A stretch of 64,000 bases of DNA from HyVt-477 sp965224605. GTDB lineage: Bacteria; Pseudomonadota; Gammaproteobacteria; Thiotrichales; Thiotrichaceae. Below are positions 18,704-27,914 of this stretch, piece by piece. The notes below the pieces were generated by a model that saw only the letters and a program-made list of their open reading frames with translations, had not been told where the DNA came from and ran no database searches. Numbering within the stretch: position 1 is the stretch's first letter; every line of letters starts with the position of its first letter. The position numbers were made by a program, and so were the translations under genes. The stretch covers positions 434,001 to 498,000 of the forward strand of contig CBDCZP010000008.1 in NCBI GenBank assembly GCA_965224605.1, given 5' to 3'.

Positions 18704-18897
18704 CCTAAATCCTCGGTTGACCAGGGTAAAGTGTGCTGCTGTGGTGACGCAGGGCAAGGCATTAATTGCGCAGAATGGTGTTCCCATTTCAAGCAGTTAT
18801 AACGTAGCCATGCGCCATCACAGTGGTACAATTTGCCCTGTAGCGCGCCCACTTGCCCAGTGAAGTAAATGCAAGCAGTATTTTGTTTTCTCATCAT
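18700..18897 (-). CDS. possible small ORF between tamA and tamB
   Basis: A 65-codon frame whose TGA overlaps the tamB ATG (ATGA) and whose start lies 44 bases after tamA. It is rich in Cys, Trp and His (GKLYHCDGAWLRYNCLKW) and has no membrane helix or signal peptide. I do not recognise it. The ATGA overlap and its place in the operon favour a real coupled gene; the weak ribosome site (GAGATAG) and lack of a known family are against. It could be leader sequence for tamB translation. Confidence 0.35.
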   Translation of the reverse strand: MMRKQNTACIYFTGQVGALQGKLYHCDGAWLRYNCLKWEHHSAQLMPCPASPQQHTLPWSTEDLG

Positions 18898-18940
18898 AAG
18901 CTTACTATCTCTACATAGCGGTCAACTGAGGAGTTTAGGA

Positions 18941-20710
18941 TCACAGATCCGGCCCTATGCTTAAATGCAAATGAAGATCCGATAAATCATCATTTGGCAC
19001 ACCAAAATCTAAACGAACAGGGCCAATAGGAGAACTCCATCGCGCCCCCAGCCCAACACCCACTTTTATTGAACTGCCACTTATATCATCAAAAGCATTA
19101 CCTGCATCCACGAAACCCGCTATCGCCCATTTATCGTACACAGGGTATTCATACTCAATACTTACTTCTAACAGTTTTTTACCCCCAATCACTTTACCTT
19201 CATTGTTAAGCTCTCCGAGTGTCTCATAACCAAACCCTCTGATGCTGTTAATCCCACCCGCAAAGAAGCGCAAATCTTTTGGCAAATCATCCAGCCCATC
19301 TCCAAATGTTGTTCCCAGGTCGGTTCTCAGCAATAAGCGCCCTTTACCTAATTGGGAAATATACTTCCCATGTGCTCGAAGTTGGAGAACGGTGGTATCA
19401 CTCAACACTTTGTCGATAGCACCCTCCGCTTCAAAACGTAGCCGCCAGCCTTTTTTAGGGAAGATTCTATTCTCAGCCTTAACTTTTGCGAATTTAATAC
19501 CCAATAACGTCAAACTGGATTTATTTGCTGATTCTCCTTCTACCTGTGTCTTATCCGATAAATGAGTAAGTGACAGGTTTCGTTGCCAGTCACTGCCAAC
19601 AAAGCTCGTCGAGGTTACCCCAACTTTTATGCTTTCACTGCGAACATCATCATTATTTTCTTGCTTAACTCCAGCGCTGTACAATAAGTTGTTTTTTGCG
19701 GGATCATTCTTCGGGACGAGTAACTGACTGGTAATTTCATTGATCCGTTGTGATAGACCCAGCGCGACATTAAGTTTCTGCCCCCTCGCCCCTGTCCAGC
19801 GTCTATCCAAACTCGCCTTTCCACGAAAACCGGTATCAGTACCAAAACCTAATGCTAAACGGTAATGGTTTCTCTTCTTTTTGGTTAGTATAATCTTGAT
19901 GGGAATAACCGCTTGCTTCGCGTTATCATAGTCCGCCTGAACACTCACTGATGAGTAATAACCACTACTTTGCAACAACTGCTGCTGCTCAATGAGCCCG
20001 GTGGAACTAAAGAAAGCATTCTTCTTGAGTAAAATATATCGGTTAATATATTTCTCTCCAAGTACTTCCTGTTCTACCTGAACATCACCATAACGGAAGC
20101 GCCTACCCGTATCAAAATACAACGTTACCACCGCTGTATTCTTTTTCAGATCAACGAGAATTTCCTTGGTTGTAAATTTGGCGGCTAAGTAGCCTTTTTC
20201 TTGTGCGGCCTCAACAAGACTCGACTTATAATCAGAATACTTCAAATGATTGAGTGATTTATTGATCTGGTAGGGGAGCTGGAGTTCTTTAAAAGTAGGA
20301 TTATTGCGTCCTTCCCCGCTAATTTTTATATCTTGTTTGATCACAATAACAGGGGAGCCTGCATTGATTCGCATATCTATAAGCCAGCATCCCTTAGCTT
20401 TTTTAGTATTGAAAGTTGCTTTCGAGTGATAATAACCTAATGCACGAATAGCTTTATCGAACTTCTTTAGAACCGTTCGTTTATATCTTTGCAGAGATTC
20501 TTCATCTGCATCACATTCAGGTTTAAAGGTAGGTAATCGTGCCTCAATATTTTTCTTCAACACCCCTTCCACACCAAAAATTTTTACATTCCCGATCTTG
20601 CTTTCATCTTTCTGTTTATCTTTTTTTACATCTTCTGCATAAACGAGACTTGCCCCCTGCCAGCACAGGATGGCGATCATGATTGGGGATATGCTTTTAA
20701 TGTTAGACAC
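18941..20710 (-). CDS. tamA: translocation and assembly module subunit TamA (copy 1)
   Basis: Outer-membrane Omp85-family barrel with POTRA domains that pairs with TamB. A signal peptide (MSNIKSISPIMIAILCWQGASLVYA) precedes POTRA-like repeats (about 40-265) and a surface-antigen barrel. The barrel holds FFAGGINSIRGFGYETLG, which carries the conserved loop-6 VRGY-type motif in the form IRGF. It ends SIGPDL. At 589 residues the length is normal. A good AGGTG precedes the start. The tamA copy at 38383 is clearly homologous (FFAGGQNSVRGYGFESLG). Confidence 0.93.
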   Translation of the reverse strand: MSNIKSISPIMIAILCWQGASLVYAEDVKKDKQKDESKIGNVKIFGVEGVLKKNIEARLPTFKPECDADEESLQRYKRTVLKKFDKAIRALGYYHSKATFNTKKAKGCWLIDMRINAGSPVIVIKQDIKISGEGRNNPTFKELQLPYQINKSLNHLKYSDYKSSLVEAAQEKGYLAAKFTTKEILVDLKKNTAVVTLYFDTGRRFRYGDVQVEQEVLGEKYINRYILLKKNAFFSSTGLIEQQQLLQSSGYYSSVSVQADYDNAKQAVIPIKIILTKKKRNHYRLALGFGTDTGFRGKASLDRRWTGARGQKLNVALGLSQRINEITSQLLVPKNDPAKNNLLYSAGVKQENNDDVRSESIKVGVTSTSFVGSDWQRNLSLTHLSDKTQVEGESANKSSLTLLGIKFAKVKAENRIFPKKGWRLRFEAEGAIDKVLSDTTVLQLRAHGKYISQLGKGRLLLRTDLGTTFGDGLDDLPKDLRFFAGGINSIRGFGYETLGELNNEGKVIGGKKLLEVSIEYEYPVYDKWAIAGFVDAGNAFDDISGSSIKVGVGLGARWSSPIGPVRLDFGVPNDDLSDLHLHLSIGPDL

Positions 20711-20797
20711 CTAGATGCTCTCATCTTACCAAGCTATGGAGGCGTTATTATGAGCTATCTTAGCCGTGGTTTACAGGAAACTTTTCATCTTGTTTCT

Positions 20798-20816
20798 CAA
20801 CTATTTCCAATAGTTG
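20798..20816 (-). terminator. hairpin between dacB and tamA
   Basis: A perfect 8-bp inverted repeat, CAACTATT and AATAGTTG with a three-base loop, begins ten bases after the dacB stop. It lacks a following T-run, so it may be a weak terminator or a 3'-end stabiliser. Confidence 0.35.
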
Positions 20817-20825
20817 AATAAATTC

Positions 20826-22325
20826 TTACTGTTCAAATGTCCAGCGCAACATAGCATTTTGTATTTTAGAACCTCTTCCACCGCCAATTTTTGCACCATT
20901 ATGATGAATAACCACAACTAACCACTTACCTTTTCTGTTAAGCATATAACCCGCAATCGCTTTAGAGTTCTTTAATGTCCCTGTTTTCATATGCGTACGA
21001 CCTCGCATATCATCATTTCTAAAACGATTCACCAAGGTTCCATCTAAACCTGACAACGACAAGGAAGACACAAATTCTGGCATAAACTCATCCCGCCAGG
21101 CACGTTCTAACAACTGTGCATGTTGACTAGCCGTGATTCGAGCTATGCGGGATAACCCGGAACCATTGTCAATAACGATATCCTTGTTATCAATATCACT
21201 ATCAGCCAATGTCTCTAAAATAGCCCTCCGCCCTTTCTCTAAGGTGCCCGGTTTTCCAAACTTTTTAGCACCTAACGACAGGAGTAGCTGTCGCGTCATT
21301 ACATTATTGCTCCATTTGTTAATAATTCGAATCTGGTTACCCAGACTGTCCGAATAATAGGTGTGAAACTTCACATCTCCTTTTTGCACAGCTCCAACAT
21401 CCATGGCATCACCCACCTTGCCACCCAGTCCTCGCCAAAAATCCCTAAAACCGTTAAAGGCATGTTCCGCTGGCCGGGATAAAACACGCAATATAAATTG
21501 CTGGCCACAGCCCGAAGAATACCGTCCGCTTATTGTTAATTGTTTCTCGTTTTTGGTGAATTTTGGGAAATAGTGAGTACGTCTACACCTACCTTTTGCA
21601 TATTTGACTTTGTTAATATAACTAAATTCAGCTATCCACGGGTACGGGATAATATCAACTCGCTGTTTTTTCTTATTGGGTCTGAACAAAAAACGGCTGG
21701 CCTGAAAGTTATACATCAATGCGGAAGGTATCGCGTTATAAGTTCGGTAGGGACGATTATCAAATTCTCCACTATCTGTTTCAGGTATATCAAAATAACT
21801 ATTATCTATAATCACTTTACCTTTTATTTCTACCAATCCTTTATCTCGTAAGCCCTGAACAAACTTCCAGTAGTTTTGATGTACCAGAAAAGGATCACCA
21901 TAACCTTTTAGTATCAAATCACCCTCTAGTACTCCCTCTTTTATTTCGCCTCTGACCCAGGCTTCTGTTTTCCACGTGTAATTGGGTTTTAGTATCTTCA
22001 ACGCCGCATAGGTAGTCAGCAATTTCATCGTAGAAGCGGGATTTCTCTGTTTCTGGGTATTTAATTCAATGAGAGGCTTATCTGCATTAAGATCTTTCAC
22101 ATAAATACTTATATTTTTTTCTGAAATTGCATATTTTTTTAATAGCTTTTTTACACTTCGAGGTAAGCGTTGTGTTGTTTGTTTTGATTTAATCTGTATT
22201 TGGGCAGGCTGTGGCTTACTCTTTGTTTTAGAAATACCCTGTTCTGCCAAGGAAACTGTATTCGCAAAGAACAAACCCACTGCAACCATCAGTAAGCAAA
22301 TTTTATTACCCATTTTATTATTCAT
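20826..22325 (-). CDS. dacB: D-alanyl-D-alanine carboxypeptidase/endopeptidase PBP4 (S13)
   Basis: Periplasmic low-molecular-mass penicillin-binding protein that trims or cleaves peptidoglycan cross-links. A signal peptide lies at about 8-27 (ending SLAEQ). The catalytic motifs are complete: STMK (98-101) in NPASTMKLL, SNN in NKWSNNVMTRQ (about 340) and KTG in HMKTGTLKN (about 445). The IDNGSGLSR segment is typical of S13. At 499 residues it is normal with the large insert between SxxK and SxN. It lies between trmO and tamA on one strand, with gaps of 91 and 115 bases. Confidence 0.93.
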   Translation of the reverse strand: MNNKMGNKICLLMVAVGLFFANTVSLAEQGISKTKSKPQPAQIQIKSKQTTQRLPRSVKKLLKKYAISEKNISIYVKDLNADKPLIELNTQKQRNPASTMKLLTTYAALKILKPNYTWKTEAWVRGEIKEGVLEGDLILKGYGDPFLVHQNYWKFVQGLRDKGLVEIKGKVIIDNSYFDIPETDSGEFDNRPYRTYNAIPSALMYNFQASRFLFRPNKKKQRVDIIPYPWIAEFSYINKVKYAKGRCRRTHYFPKFTKNEKQLTISGRYSSGCGQQFILRVLSRPAEHAFNGFRDFWRGLGGKVGDAMDVGAVQKGDVKFHTYYSDSLGNQIRIINKWSNNVMTRQLLLSLGAKKFGKPGTLEKGRRAILETLADSDIDNKDIVIDNGSGLSRIARITASQHAQLLERAWRDEFMPEFVSSLSLSGLDGTLVNRFRNDDMRGRTHMKTGTLKNSKAIAGYMLNRKGKWLVVVIHHNGAKIGGGRGSKIQNAMLRWTFEQ

Positions 22326-22416
22326 TATAGCCCTTAGAATAACCCTAGAAGTGATCTTCTCAGGTTTTACATCTCTGATATTGAAGTCTTTTATTCTTAT
22401 TCAAATTTTATGCATT

Positions 22417-23121
22417 CTAGCAAACTGATATAACATTAACCACTTCCACTTTTTCACCCTTATATTGCCACTTTATATCCAGGTCATATAATTGCATTGC
22501 ATAATGTCTATCGTTATTGTTCCCTTGATGAAAGGCTGGTCTGGGATCTTGCTCCAATATTTGACGTATTAACTCAATAATATTTTCATTGATGTTCTGT
22601 TGGGCTGTCTTGCATTGCGACAAAGCCAGCTTGCTAAAGATAACTTCATGTCGTGCTACCGGCTTCTCAGATGCATAAGCTCCATGCGCACCCTCGACTG
22701 CATCTGCATAAGGAAGATAGGGTTTGATATCAAAAACCGGAGACTGATCTAATAGATCAATACCCGACAAGCCCAATAAAACCGATTCTGCTTGAATATC
22801 AACATACTCTAGTTTACAAACCGACAAACCCAAACCATTAGGTCGAAACATGGAACGTGAAGCAAACACTCCAATGCGCTGATTGCCGCCTAGTCTAGGA
22901 GGACGAACCATCGGCTTCCAGCCTTGCTTTGAACTCGCATGGAACTCGAAAAGCAGCCACACATGCGAGAAAGCTTCCAACCCTCGAACCATATCGGGTT
23001 TATTATATTCGCCACAAAGCTCTAAAGTAGCTGTTGCCAATGGCACCAAACCGGGCTGTCGGGGAATACCGAATTTCTGCTTATAACAGGACTTAACAAT
23101 GCCGATGGGGTCTATATTCAT
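22417..23121 (-). CDS. trmO: tRNA (N6-threonylcarbamoyladenosine37-N6)-methyltransferase TrmO
   Basis: SAM-dependent methylation of t6A37 in threonine tRNAs. The YaeB/TsaA fold is shown by PIGIVKSCYKQKFGIPRQPGL, the FSHVWLLFEFH segment, ASRSMFRPNGLGLS and the C-terminal DPRPAFHQ. At 234 residues it matches E. coli TrmO. It is divergent from apaG (127 bases apart), an arrangement of two housekeeping genes with no obvious functional link. Confidence 0.93.
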   Translation of the reverse strand: MNIDPIGIVKSCYKQKFGIPRQPGLVPLATATLELCGEYNKPDMVRGLEAFSHVWLLFEFHASSKQGWKPMVRPPRLGGNQRIGVFASRSMFRPNGLGLSVCKLEYVDIQAESVLLGLSGIDLLDQSPVFDIKPYLPYADAVEGAHGAYASEKPVARHEVIFSKLALSQCKTAQQNINENIIELIRQILEQDPRPAFHQGNNNDRHYAMQLYDLDIKWQYKGEKVEVVNVISVC

Positions 23122-23248
23122 TTCGATATACCAAAAAATGACTCATATAATAATGGGTATTATAATAACCGTTAAACAATCACATTAAACACACATTGAT
23201 TATAATCATCTAACTGCATTTTTATTGAGTTAAGGATATACTTTAACA

Positions 23249-23623
23249 ATGGCTAAATATCACATAGAAACCAGTGTAGAAACCAACTATATAGAAGAAG
23301 AATCTTCAGCAGAACAAGCGCATTACGTTTTTTCTTATACTGTGACTATAAAAAATACCGGCGAAGAGCCCGCAAAACTAATCTCACGGCACTGGATAAT
23401 AACGGACGCAGATAGCCGCATTCAAGAAGTGCGAGGAAAAGGAGTTATAGGTCAACAACCTCATTTAAAGCCAGGCGAAAGTTATACCTACACCAGCGGA
23501 ACCATGATGGAAACAGCTATTGGTTTCATGCAGGGCAGTTATCAAATGGTTGCAGATGATGGCACCAAGTTTGATGCAACGATCCCCGCCTTTCGGTTAG
23601 TAGTGCCCGGAATGCTGCATTGA
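23249..23623 (+). CDS. apaG: ApaG domain protein
   Basis: A 124-residue fibronectin-III-like cytosolic protein. Family motifs seen: HYVFSYTVTIKNTGEEPAKLISRHWIITDA, the VRGKGVIGQQPHLKPGESYTYTSG core and the GSYQMV motif near the end. The family has been linked to Co2+/Mg2+ efflux phenotypes and to Ap4A metabolism; its biochemical role is not settled. The ATG is placed 27 bases after a purine-rich AAGGATA. It precedes the long gene-free region. Confidence 0.92.
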   Translation: MAKYHIETSVETNYIEEESSAEQAHYVFSYTVTIKNTGEEPAKLISRHWIITDADSRIQEVRGKGVIGQQPHLKPGESYTYTSGTMMETAIGFMQGSYQMVADDGTKFDATIPAFRLVVPGMLH

Positions 23624-23750
23624 TTACAAACAGTCTTGAACTGTACAAATTAGTCTTGGAACTCTGCGAAGAATCGTATTCAAATCCGAAAGGATAAGAT
23701 TAAAGAAAAAAATGCAGGCATCACATCCGTATGAGTACCCACAAGACATC

Positions 23751-23784
23751 TGATTAAGTGCAATGGGGGGAGAACACTTAATCA
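23751..23784 (+). ncRNA. perfect hairpin with G-rich loop, possible RNA element
   Basis: TGATTAAGTG and CACTTAATCA pair perfectly over 10 bp around a 14-base loop containing GGGGGG. No T-run follows. It lies about 130 bases after apaG. It could be part of a small RNA, a protein-binding palindrome or an attenuator; I cannot match it to a known RNA family. Confidence 0.3.
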
Positions 23785-24102
23785 ATGCCTAACAAGGCTA
23801 CCTTTTATGGCCTCCAACTCCCTACCTGATACCAGAGAACTGGTTCGTTTTTCATGATGAGCAAACCTCTCTACCCTTTTGGTCGTTAAAATAATCCCGT
23901 GATCTTTGAAGTACATCAATATCAATTACGATTACACCTTTAGAAAGAATACAAATTCTTTTTTATCGAATGATTTTTAGGTTTACCACGCTTACAGCCA
24001 ACCGCAGGTTTGATCAATATCATTCATATTGTATTCAGCCTATGGTCAGATTGTAACCATTTACTACATCTAGTGCCTCGACCTATAAAAACAACACATC
24101 AG

Positions 24103-24322
24103 TTATCCACTAAACTTAGTTCAATGGACTAAACATTCAAACCTACCTTGTTTTTTTACAGAAAAGTCTAAAGTATCCTTCACAAGGACATGTAAAATAT
24201 AGATAAAAATACGATTAGGGCAAAACACTATGAGAAACGATAAAACCCAGTTTTCCTTCTAGTTCAACCCGCTTAAATTACTTATCAACAAAGTTATCCA
24301 CAGGCATTGAGGATTATCCACA
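24103..24322 (+). other. cluster of DnaA-box-like 9-mers
   Basis: On the plus strand: TTATCCACT at 24103-24111, TTATCAACA at 24282-24290, TTATCCACA at 24294-24302 and TTATCCACA at 24314-24322. The last two match the strict consensus exactly and three lie within 41 bases. AT-rich sequence follows directly. This resembles part of an oriC or a datA-like titration site. dnaA, gidA and dnaN, common origin neighbours, are not in the window. Confidence 0.55.
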
Positions 24323-24582
24323 TCATTAAATATAAATATGCCATTCATTAATCGCATATAATTAACCATCAGTTTTGCTTATTTAGTGATCACTATGTAA
24401 GCTACAAGCTTTACCAGCTACCTCCCCATTAGGATATTGCTTTCTAATATCGCCTGTATGAGAATGAACTAACCATTGATTGTTCCGAAATATTAGTCAT
24501 TCAATATATTTAGCCTTTTACCAACCTCATTGCACTTACACACTTCCACAGTCGTACTTGATCCTATTTCAGCCTTATATTT

Positions 24583-25701
24583 ATGCAACTATCAAACGAA
24601 GATAACTTACGCCTAAATGTCCTATTGGCTCAAACACTACAGGCTATCCGCATAAATGAAGGCACCATGACGGTCTATGCCTTGACGGAAAAAGGTGAAG
24701 CCAAAGTGCAGCTCAATCCTACGGCACGAGATGAACAGTATTTGCGCTGGGTGCGCGAATTAATTTCGTTAAAGGTGACCGGTTCACCCGGTGGTTATCC
24801 CATATTTATCAAGCGCTGGACCAGAATGGGCCATGCCAGCAACACCCTAGAACACATGTTGCTGCTGGGTGAACCCGAAGCAATTGTTGCAATGGTACAC
24901 GCGCCAACGGTTAGTCATGATGAAGGCAAACGAGCCTGGTGGGCAAACCCAACGACTGAGGTCGCGCGCAGATTATTGCACTACCCCGATGTAATAGCCG
25001 GAGGCTTGGGTAAAGAGCTTGCTGAATACCTGCTTGAATTTTTACCTTTTGAGGAACAACAAAGGCATGTCGTAGAAACCGTTCAATTGTGCTTACAAGG
25101 CAACCTGATTTCAGAACAACAAAGAAAAGAGTTGTGGAGTCGAGCTAAACGAAAAAACCCATATTACGTAGGTTTTATATATTCCAAACGGAATATTCCA
25201 TTAGATAATTCAGCGCATCCGGTTTCACCCGCTGTTGAATTGTCACTTAAGCACATCATTGCCGCTAAAAATGCATATGCTCTACAGCTTTGTGAGTTGC
25301 TTGCAGCGGATGGACAAAAATGGTTGCAAACCCTCAAGCATTCATTATACAAACCGGTTGATCAGGATGTTGTTACCTATTTATTTACGGCTATTGATAA
25401 AAACTGTAGCTTACCTTTTTCAGAAGACCGCGGTGTTCGAGACATCCAACTGGCTTGTGATCGTTCTGACCAATTTTGTTCAGAAGAAGGGGATTGCCCT
25501 GATGCACTTAAAGAGGTTATAGCGGCACTAGATAATGCGTATCTACCGTTGTTAAACGCAACTTTAATGCTTGCGCAGCTTGGAGAAAATACTTTAATCC
25601 CCATATTTTCCGGGAATGATTCAGTCGGTACTGTTATGCGTCGCCGACTTGAACCCCTAACAACCCCTATTTTAGAACGGGTTGAACGATTAATGGCATA
25701 A
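24583..25701 (+). CDS. dsrS: DsrS-like sulfur metabolism protein
   Basis: A 372-residue cytosolic protein that resembles DsrS of sulfur-oxidising bacteria as I recall that family (opening DNLRLNVLLAQTLQAIRI, SPGGYPIFIKRWTRMG, EHMLLLGEPEAIVAMVHAP). DsrS occurs at the end of reverse dissimilatory sulfite reductase loci, but its reaction is not known. No membrane helix or cofactor motif is evident; a CSEEGDC stretch near residue 304 has two cysteines. It starts a tight co-directional set ending in cysG, which fits since siroheme is the cofactor of sulfite reductases. No other dsr gene is in the window. Confidence 0.7.
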   Translation: MQLSNEDNLRLNVLLAQTLQAIRINEGTMTVYALTEKGEAKVQLNPTARDEQYLRWVRELISLKVTGSPGGYPIFIKRWTRMGHASNTLEHMLLLGEPEAIVAMVHAPTVSHDEGKRAWWANPTTEVARRLLHYPDVIAGGLGKELAEYLLEFLPFEEQQRHVVETVQLCLQGNLISEQQRKELWSRAKRKNPYYVGFIYSKRNIPLDNSAHPVSPAVELSLKHIIAAKNAYALQLCELLAADGQKWLQTLKHSLYKPVDQDVVTYLFTAIDKNCSLPFSEDRGVRDIQLACDRSDQFCSEEGDCPDALKEVIAALDNAYLPLLNATLMLAQLGENTLIPIFSGNDSVGTVMRRRLEPLTTPILERVERLMA

Positions 25702-25743
25702 TACACGCCAGTCAACATCACCACTAGACGAGAGGTCTCAATA

Positions 25744-25980
25744 ATGCCTTATTATGTTTTCAAAATTACTCAACCCACCGAGTTAGTTAAAAATCTGGAC
25801 TTTCAGGATGTCTTTGAAGAGTACCGTGAAGCGCGTACGCTTGCTCGAGATCTTCGCAAATCTCTGCCTCTTGATAGCGGAGTCACCGTCAAAATGCTCC
25901 ATGCTGTTAACCAGTTAGCCGCTGAAGAAATACTCATGGAGAAACGTGAAGAAAAAATAGTGATGGAGTGGGAAAAGTAA
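25744..25980 (+). CDS. small conserved-type protein in the cysG cluster
   Basis: A 78-residue acidic, mostly helical protein (YYVFKITQPTELVKNLDFQDVFEEYREARTLARDLRKSL). I do not recognise a named family. It has no Cys, signal peptide or membrane segment, and a charged C-terminus (EKREEKIVMEWEK). A GAGAGGT ribosome site precedes the ATG. Placed between the DsrS-like gene and cysG, it probably belongs to the same operon; a sulfur or siroheme role is inference from position only. Confidence 0.75.
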   Translation: MPYYVFKITQPTELVKNLDFQDVFEEYREARTLARDLRKSLPLDSGVTVKMLHAVNQLAAEEILMEKREEKIVMEWEK

Positions 25981-26030
25981 AATGGCTTATTTACTTTTAA
26001 TAGCTTCTAATCCTCACGTAGCATAGCAAA

Positions 26031-26486
26031 ATGGATGAAGATGCTTATCGTGATGTCTATAACACCGTCAATGCTGACCGCTGTGTTTTTGAAAAAGCGC
26101 TAAACAATCGACGTTGCGAATGCGAGAAAAAAGATCGTAAGCTAATCGCCACCAGAGAAGCTGTGGGCTGTTTATCGAAAGCAGCCTTAGCAAACTGCAC
26201 CCAGTTTCTAAATACAATGCGGCAAAATGCGCGCTTTTCACTTAAGGTGATCACCATAGAAGGCCCTATGCCGCATAACAAAGAACTACAAGTACAAGCC
26301 GGCGGTTGTTTACAGCTAGAAAAAATACTGTTTCCCGATCGCGAAAACAATAAGCACGCAGAAAATATCTATGAACTGGTGAATACCGGTCTTGAGCAAT
26401 ACAACGACATCGAAAATTTTCCCTACAGCGAAATCGTGCAGGGAATCGTAAAATATCAAAGTAGAAAAAAACGGAAACGTAGCTAA
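26031..26486 (+). CDS. cysteine-containing protein of the cysG cluster
   Basis: A 151-residue protein with cysteines at CVFEKALNNRRCECEKKDRK, GCLSKAALANC and GGCLQLEK. The CxC followed by spaced Cys residues could bind a metal or iron-sulfur cluster, but no standard ferredoxin motif is present. The C-terminus is basic (KYQSRKKRKRS). The stop overlaps the cysG start by one base (TAATG), so translation is probably coupled to siroheme synthase. The function is not known; a redox or metal-handling role is inference. Confidence 0.75.
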   Translation: MDEDAYRDVYNTVNADRCVFEKALNNRRCECEKKDRKLIATREAVGCLSKAALANCTQFLNTMRQNARFSLKVITIEGPMPHNKELQVQAGGCLQLEKILFPDRENNKHAENIYELVNTGLEQYNDIENFPYSEIVQGIVKYQSRKKRKRS

Positions 26487-27913
26487 TGGATCATTATCCA
26501 GCCTTTTTAAACCTTAAAAGTCGTCCTGTTGTCATTGTCGGTGGTGGCAACATTGCTGAACGTAAAGTGAAAAACTTGCTGAATGCAGGTAGCCATATCA
26601 CCCTCATAGCACCTAAAATCACCGCAAATTTACAGCAACATGTGACGGATGGATTGATTCATCATAAACCACGTGAGTTTCAGGATGGAGATATAGAGAG
26701 CGCTTTGCTGATAATCGCTGCAACAAATCAACATACGATCAATAGACATGTCGCTGAACTCGCTCATGCCAGCAATACGTTGGTTAATGTCGTGGATAAC
26801 CCGGAGCTTTGTAGCTATATTGTCCCTTCGGTTGTTGACCGTTCCCCCGTCACTATTGCGGTTTCAACAGGTGGGGCGTCACCCGTACTAGCCAGACAAC
26901 TGCGCATGAAACTGGAAACCATGGTGCCATCTAGTTGTGGACAGTTGGCAGCAATCACTGAAGAATATCGTGATGTCGTCAAAGAACACTTTGCTACAAC
27001 AGAACAACGTAAACACTTTTGGGAGAATGCCCTTAAAGGTCCTTTCGCCGAACTGGTTTATGCAGGACAGATAACAGAGGCACGTCTACTTCTTGATAAA
27101 CTACTAGTAGAAGGTCATGGACAATCAGAAATGGGAGAAGTGTATCTGGTAGGAGCTGGCCCTGGCGATCCGGATTTACTCACTTTCAAGGCTGTACGCC
27201 TGATGCAACAAGCCGATGTGATGGTTTATGACCGGTTAGTTTCCAAAACAATACTGGATATGGCTAACCGTAATGCAGATCGGATTTACGTTGGCAAAGA
27301 AAAAGACAACCATGCCGTCCCTCAACACAAAATTAATGACCTGTTAGTTGATTTAGCCAAACAAGGCAAAAGGGTGTTGCGCTTAAAAGGCGGGGATCCC
27401 TTTATTTTTGGACGGGGGGGTGAAGAAATTGAAACACTGGCAGAAGAAGGGGTACCCTTTCAGGTAGTACCTGGAATTACCGCTGCGTCTGGTTGTGCCT
27501 CATACTCAGGTATCCCGTTGACCCATCGTGATTATGCCCAATCTTGCAGTTTTGCCACCGGGCATTTAAAGGACGGTAGTATTAATCTGAATTGGGATCA
27601 GTTAGTACAGCCTAATCATACCATTGTCTTCTATATGGGACTCACCGGCATCAAGGTGATTAGTGAGCAACTACAAGCACATGGAATGGATGGCAATATG
27701 CCTGCGGCCTTGGTGGAACAAGGTACTACACGAAATCAAAGGGTGCATATTGGTACAGTAGCCAATTTACCCGAACTGGTCAAAACATCGGGCGTTAGAG
27801 CCCCCACCTTGACTATTATCGGCAACGTAGTGAAACTACACGACAAGCTACACTGGTATGAACCCGAACGCCATGTTGCTGCCACTGAATTTAGTAAGAA
27901 CGAGCCTAAATGA
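26486..27913 (+). CDS. cysG: multifunctional siroheme synthase CysG
   Basis: Converts uroporphyrinogen III to siroheme. The N-terminal half is the precorrin-2 dehydrogenase/ferrochelatase: Rossmann motif VVIVGGGNIAERKVKNLL and the STGGASPVLARQLR segment. The C-terminal half (from about 213) is the SAM-dependent uroporphyrinogen methyltransferase: VYLVGAGPGDPDLLTFKA, VYDRLVS, LRLKGGDPFIFGRGGEE and VPGITAASGCASY. At 475 residues it has the full fused length. It follows the cysteine-containing gene by a one-base overlap and is followed by the S24-type gene after one base. Confidence 0.96.
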   Translation: MDHYPAFLNLKSRPVVIVGGGNIAERKVKNLLNAGSHITLIAPKITANLQQHVTDGLIHHKPREFQDGDIESALLIIAATNQHTINRHVAELAHASNTLVNVVDNPELCSYIVPSVVDRSPVTIAVSTGGASPVLARQLRMKLETMVPSSCGQLAAITEEYRDVVKEHFATTEQRKHFWENALKGPFAELVYAGQITEARLLLDKLLVEGHGQSEMGEVYLVGAGPGDPDLLTFKAVRLMQQADVMVYDRLVSKTILDMANRNADRIYVGKEKDNHAVPQHKINDLLVDLAKQGKRVLRLKGGDPFIFGRGGEEIETLAEEGVPFQVVPGITAASGCASYSGIPLTHRDYAQSCSFATGHLKDGSINLNWDQLVQPNHTIVFYMGLTGIKVISEQLQAHGMDGNMPAALVEQGTTRNQRVHIGTVANLPELVKTSGVRAPTLTIIGNVVKLHDKLHWYEPERHVAATEFSKNEPK

Positions 27914-27914
27914 T

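Larger units (their letters stand above)
23624..24582. other. 959-base gene-free region, candidate replication-control locus
   Basis: No convincing ORF on either strand. It contains a perfect 10-bp hairpin (23751-23784) and four DnaA-box-like 9-mers (24103-24322). Several GATC sites and AT-rich tracts, such as 24323-24365, are scattered through it. Such a long gap is unusual in this otherwise compact window. It could be an origin of replication, a DnaA-titration site, or hold an unrecognised RNA gene in its first 280 bases. Sequence alone does not decide. Confidence 0.6.
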
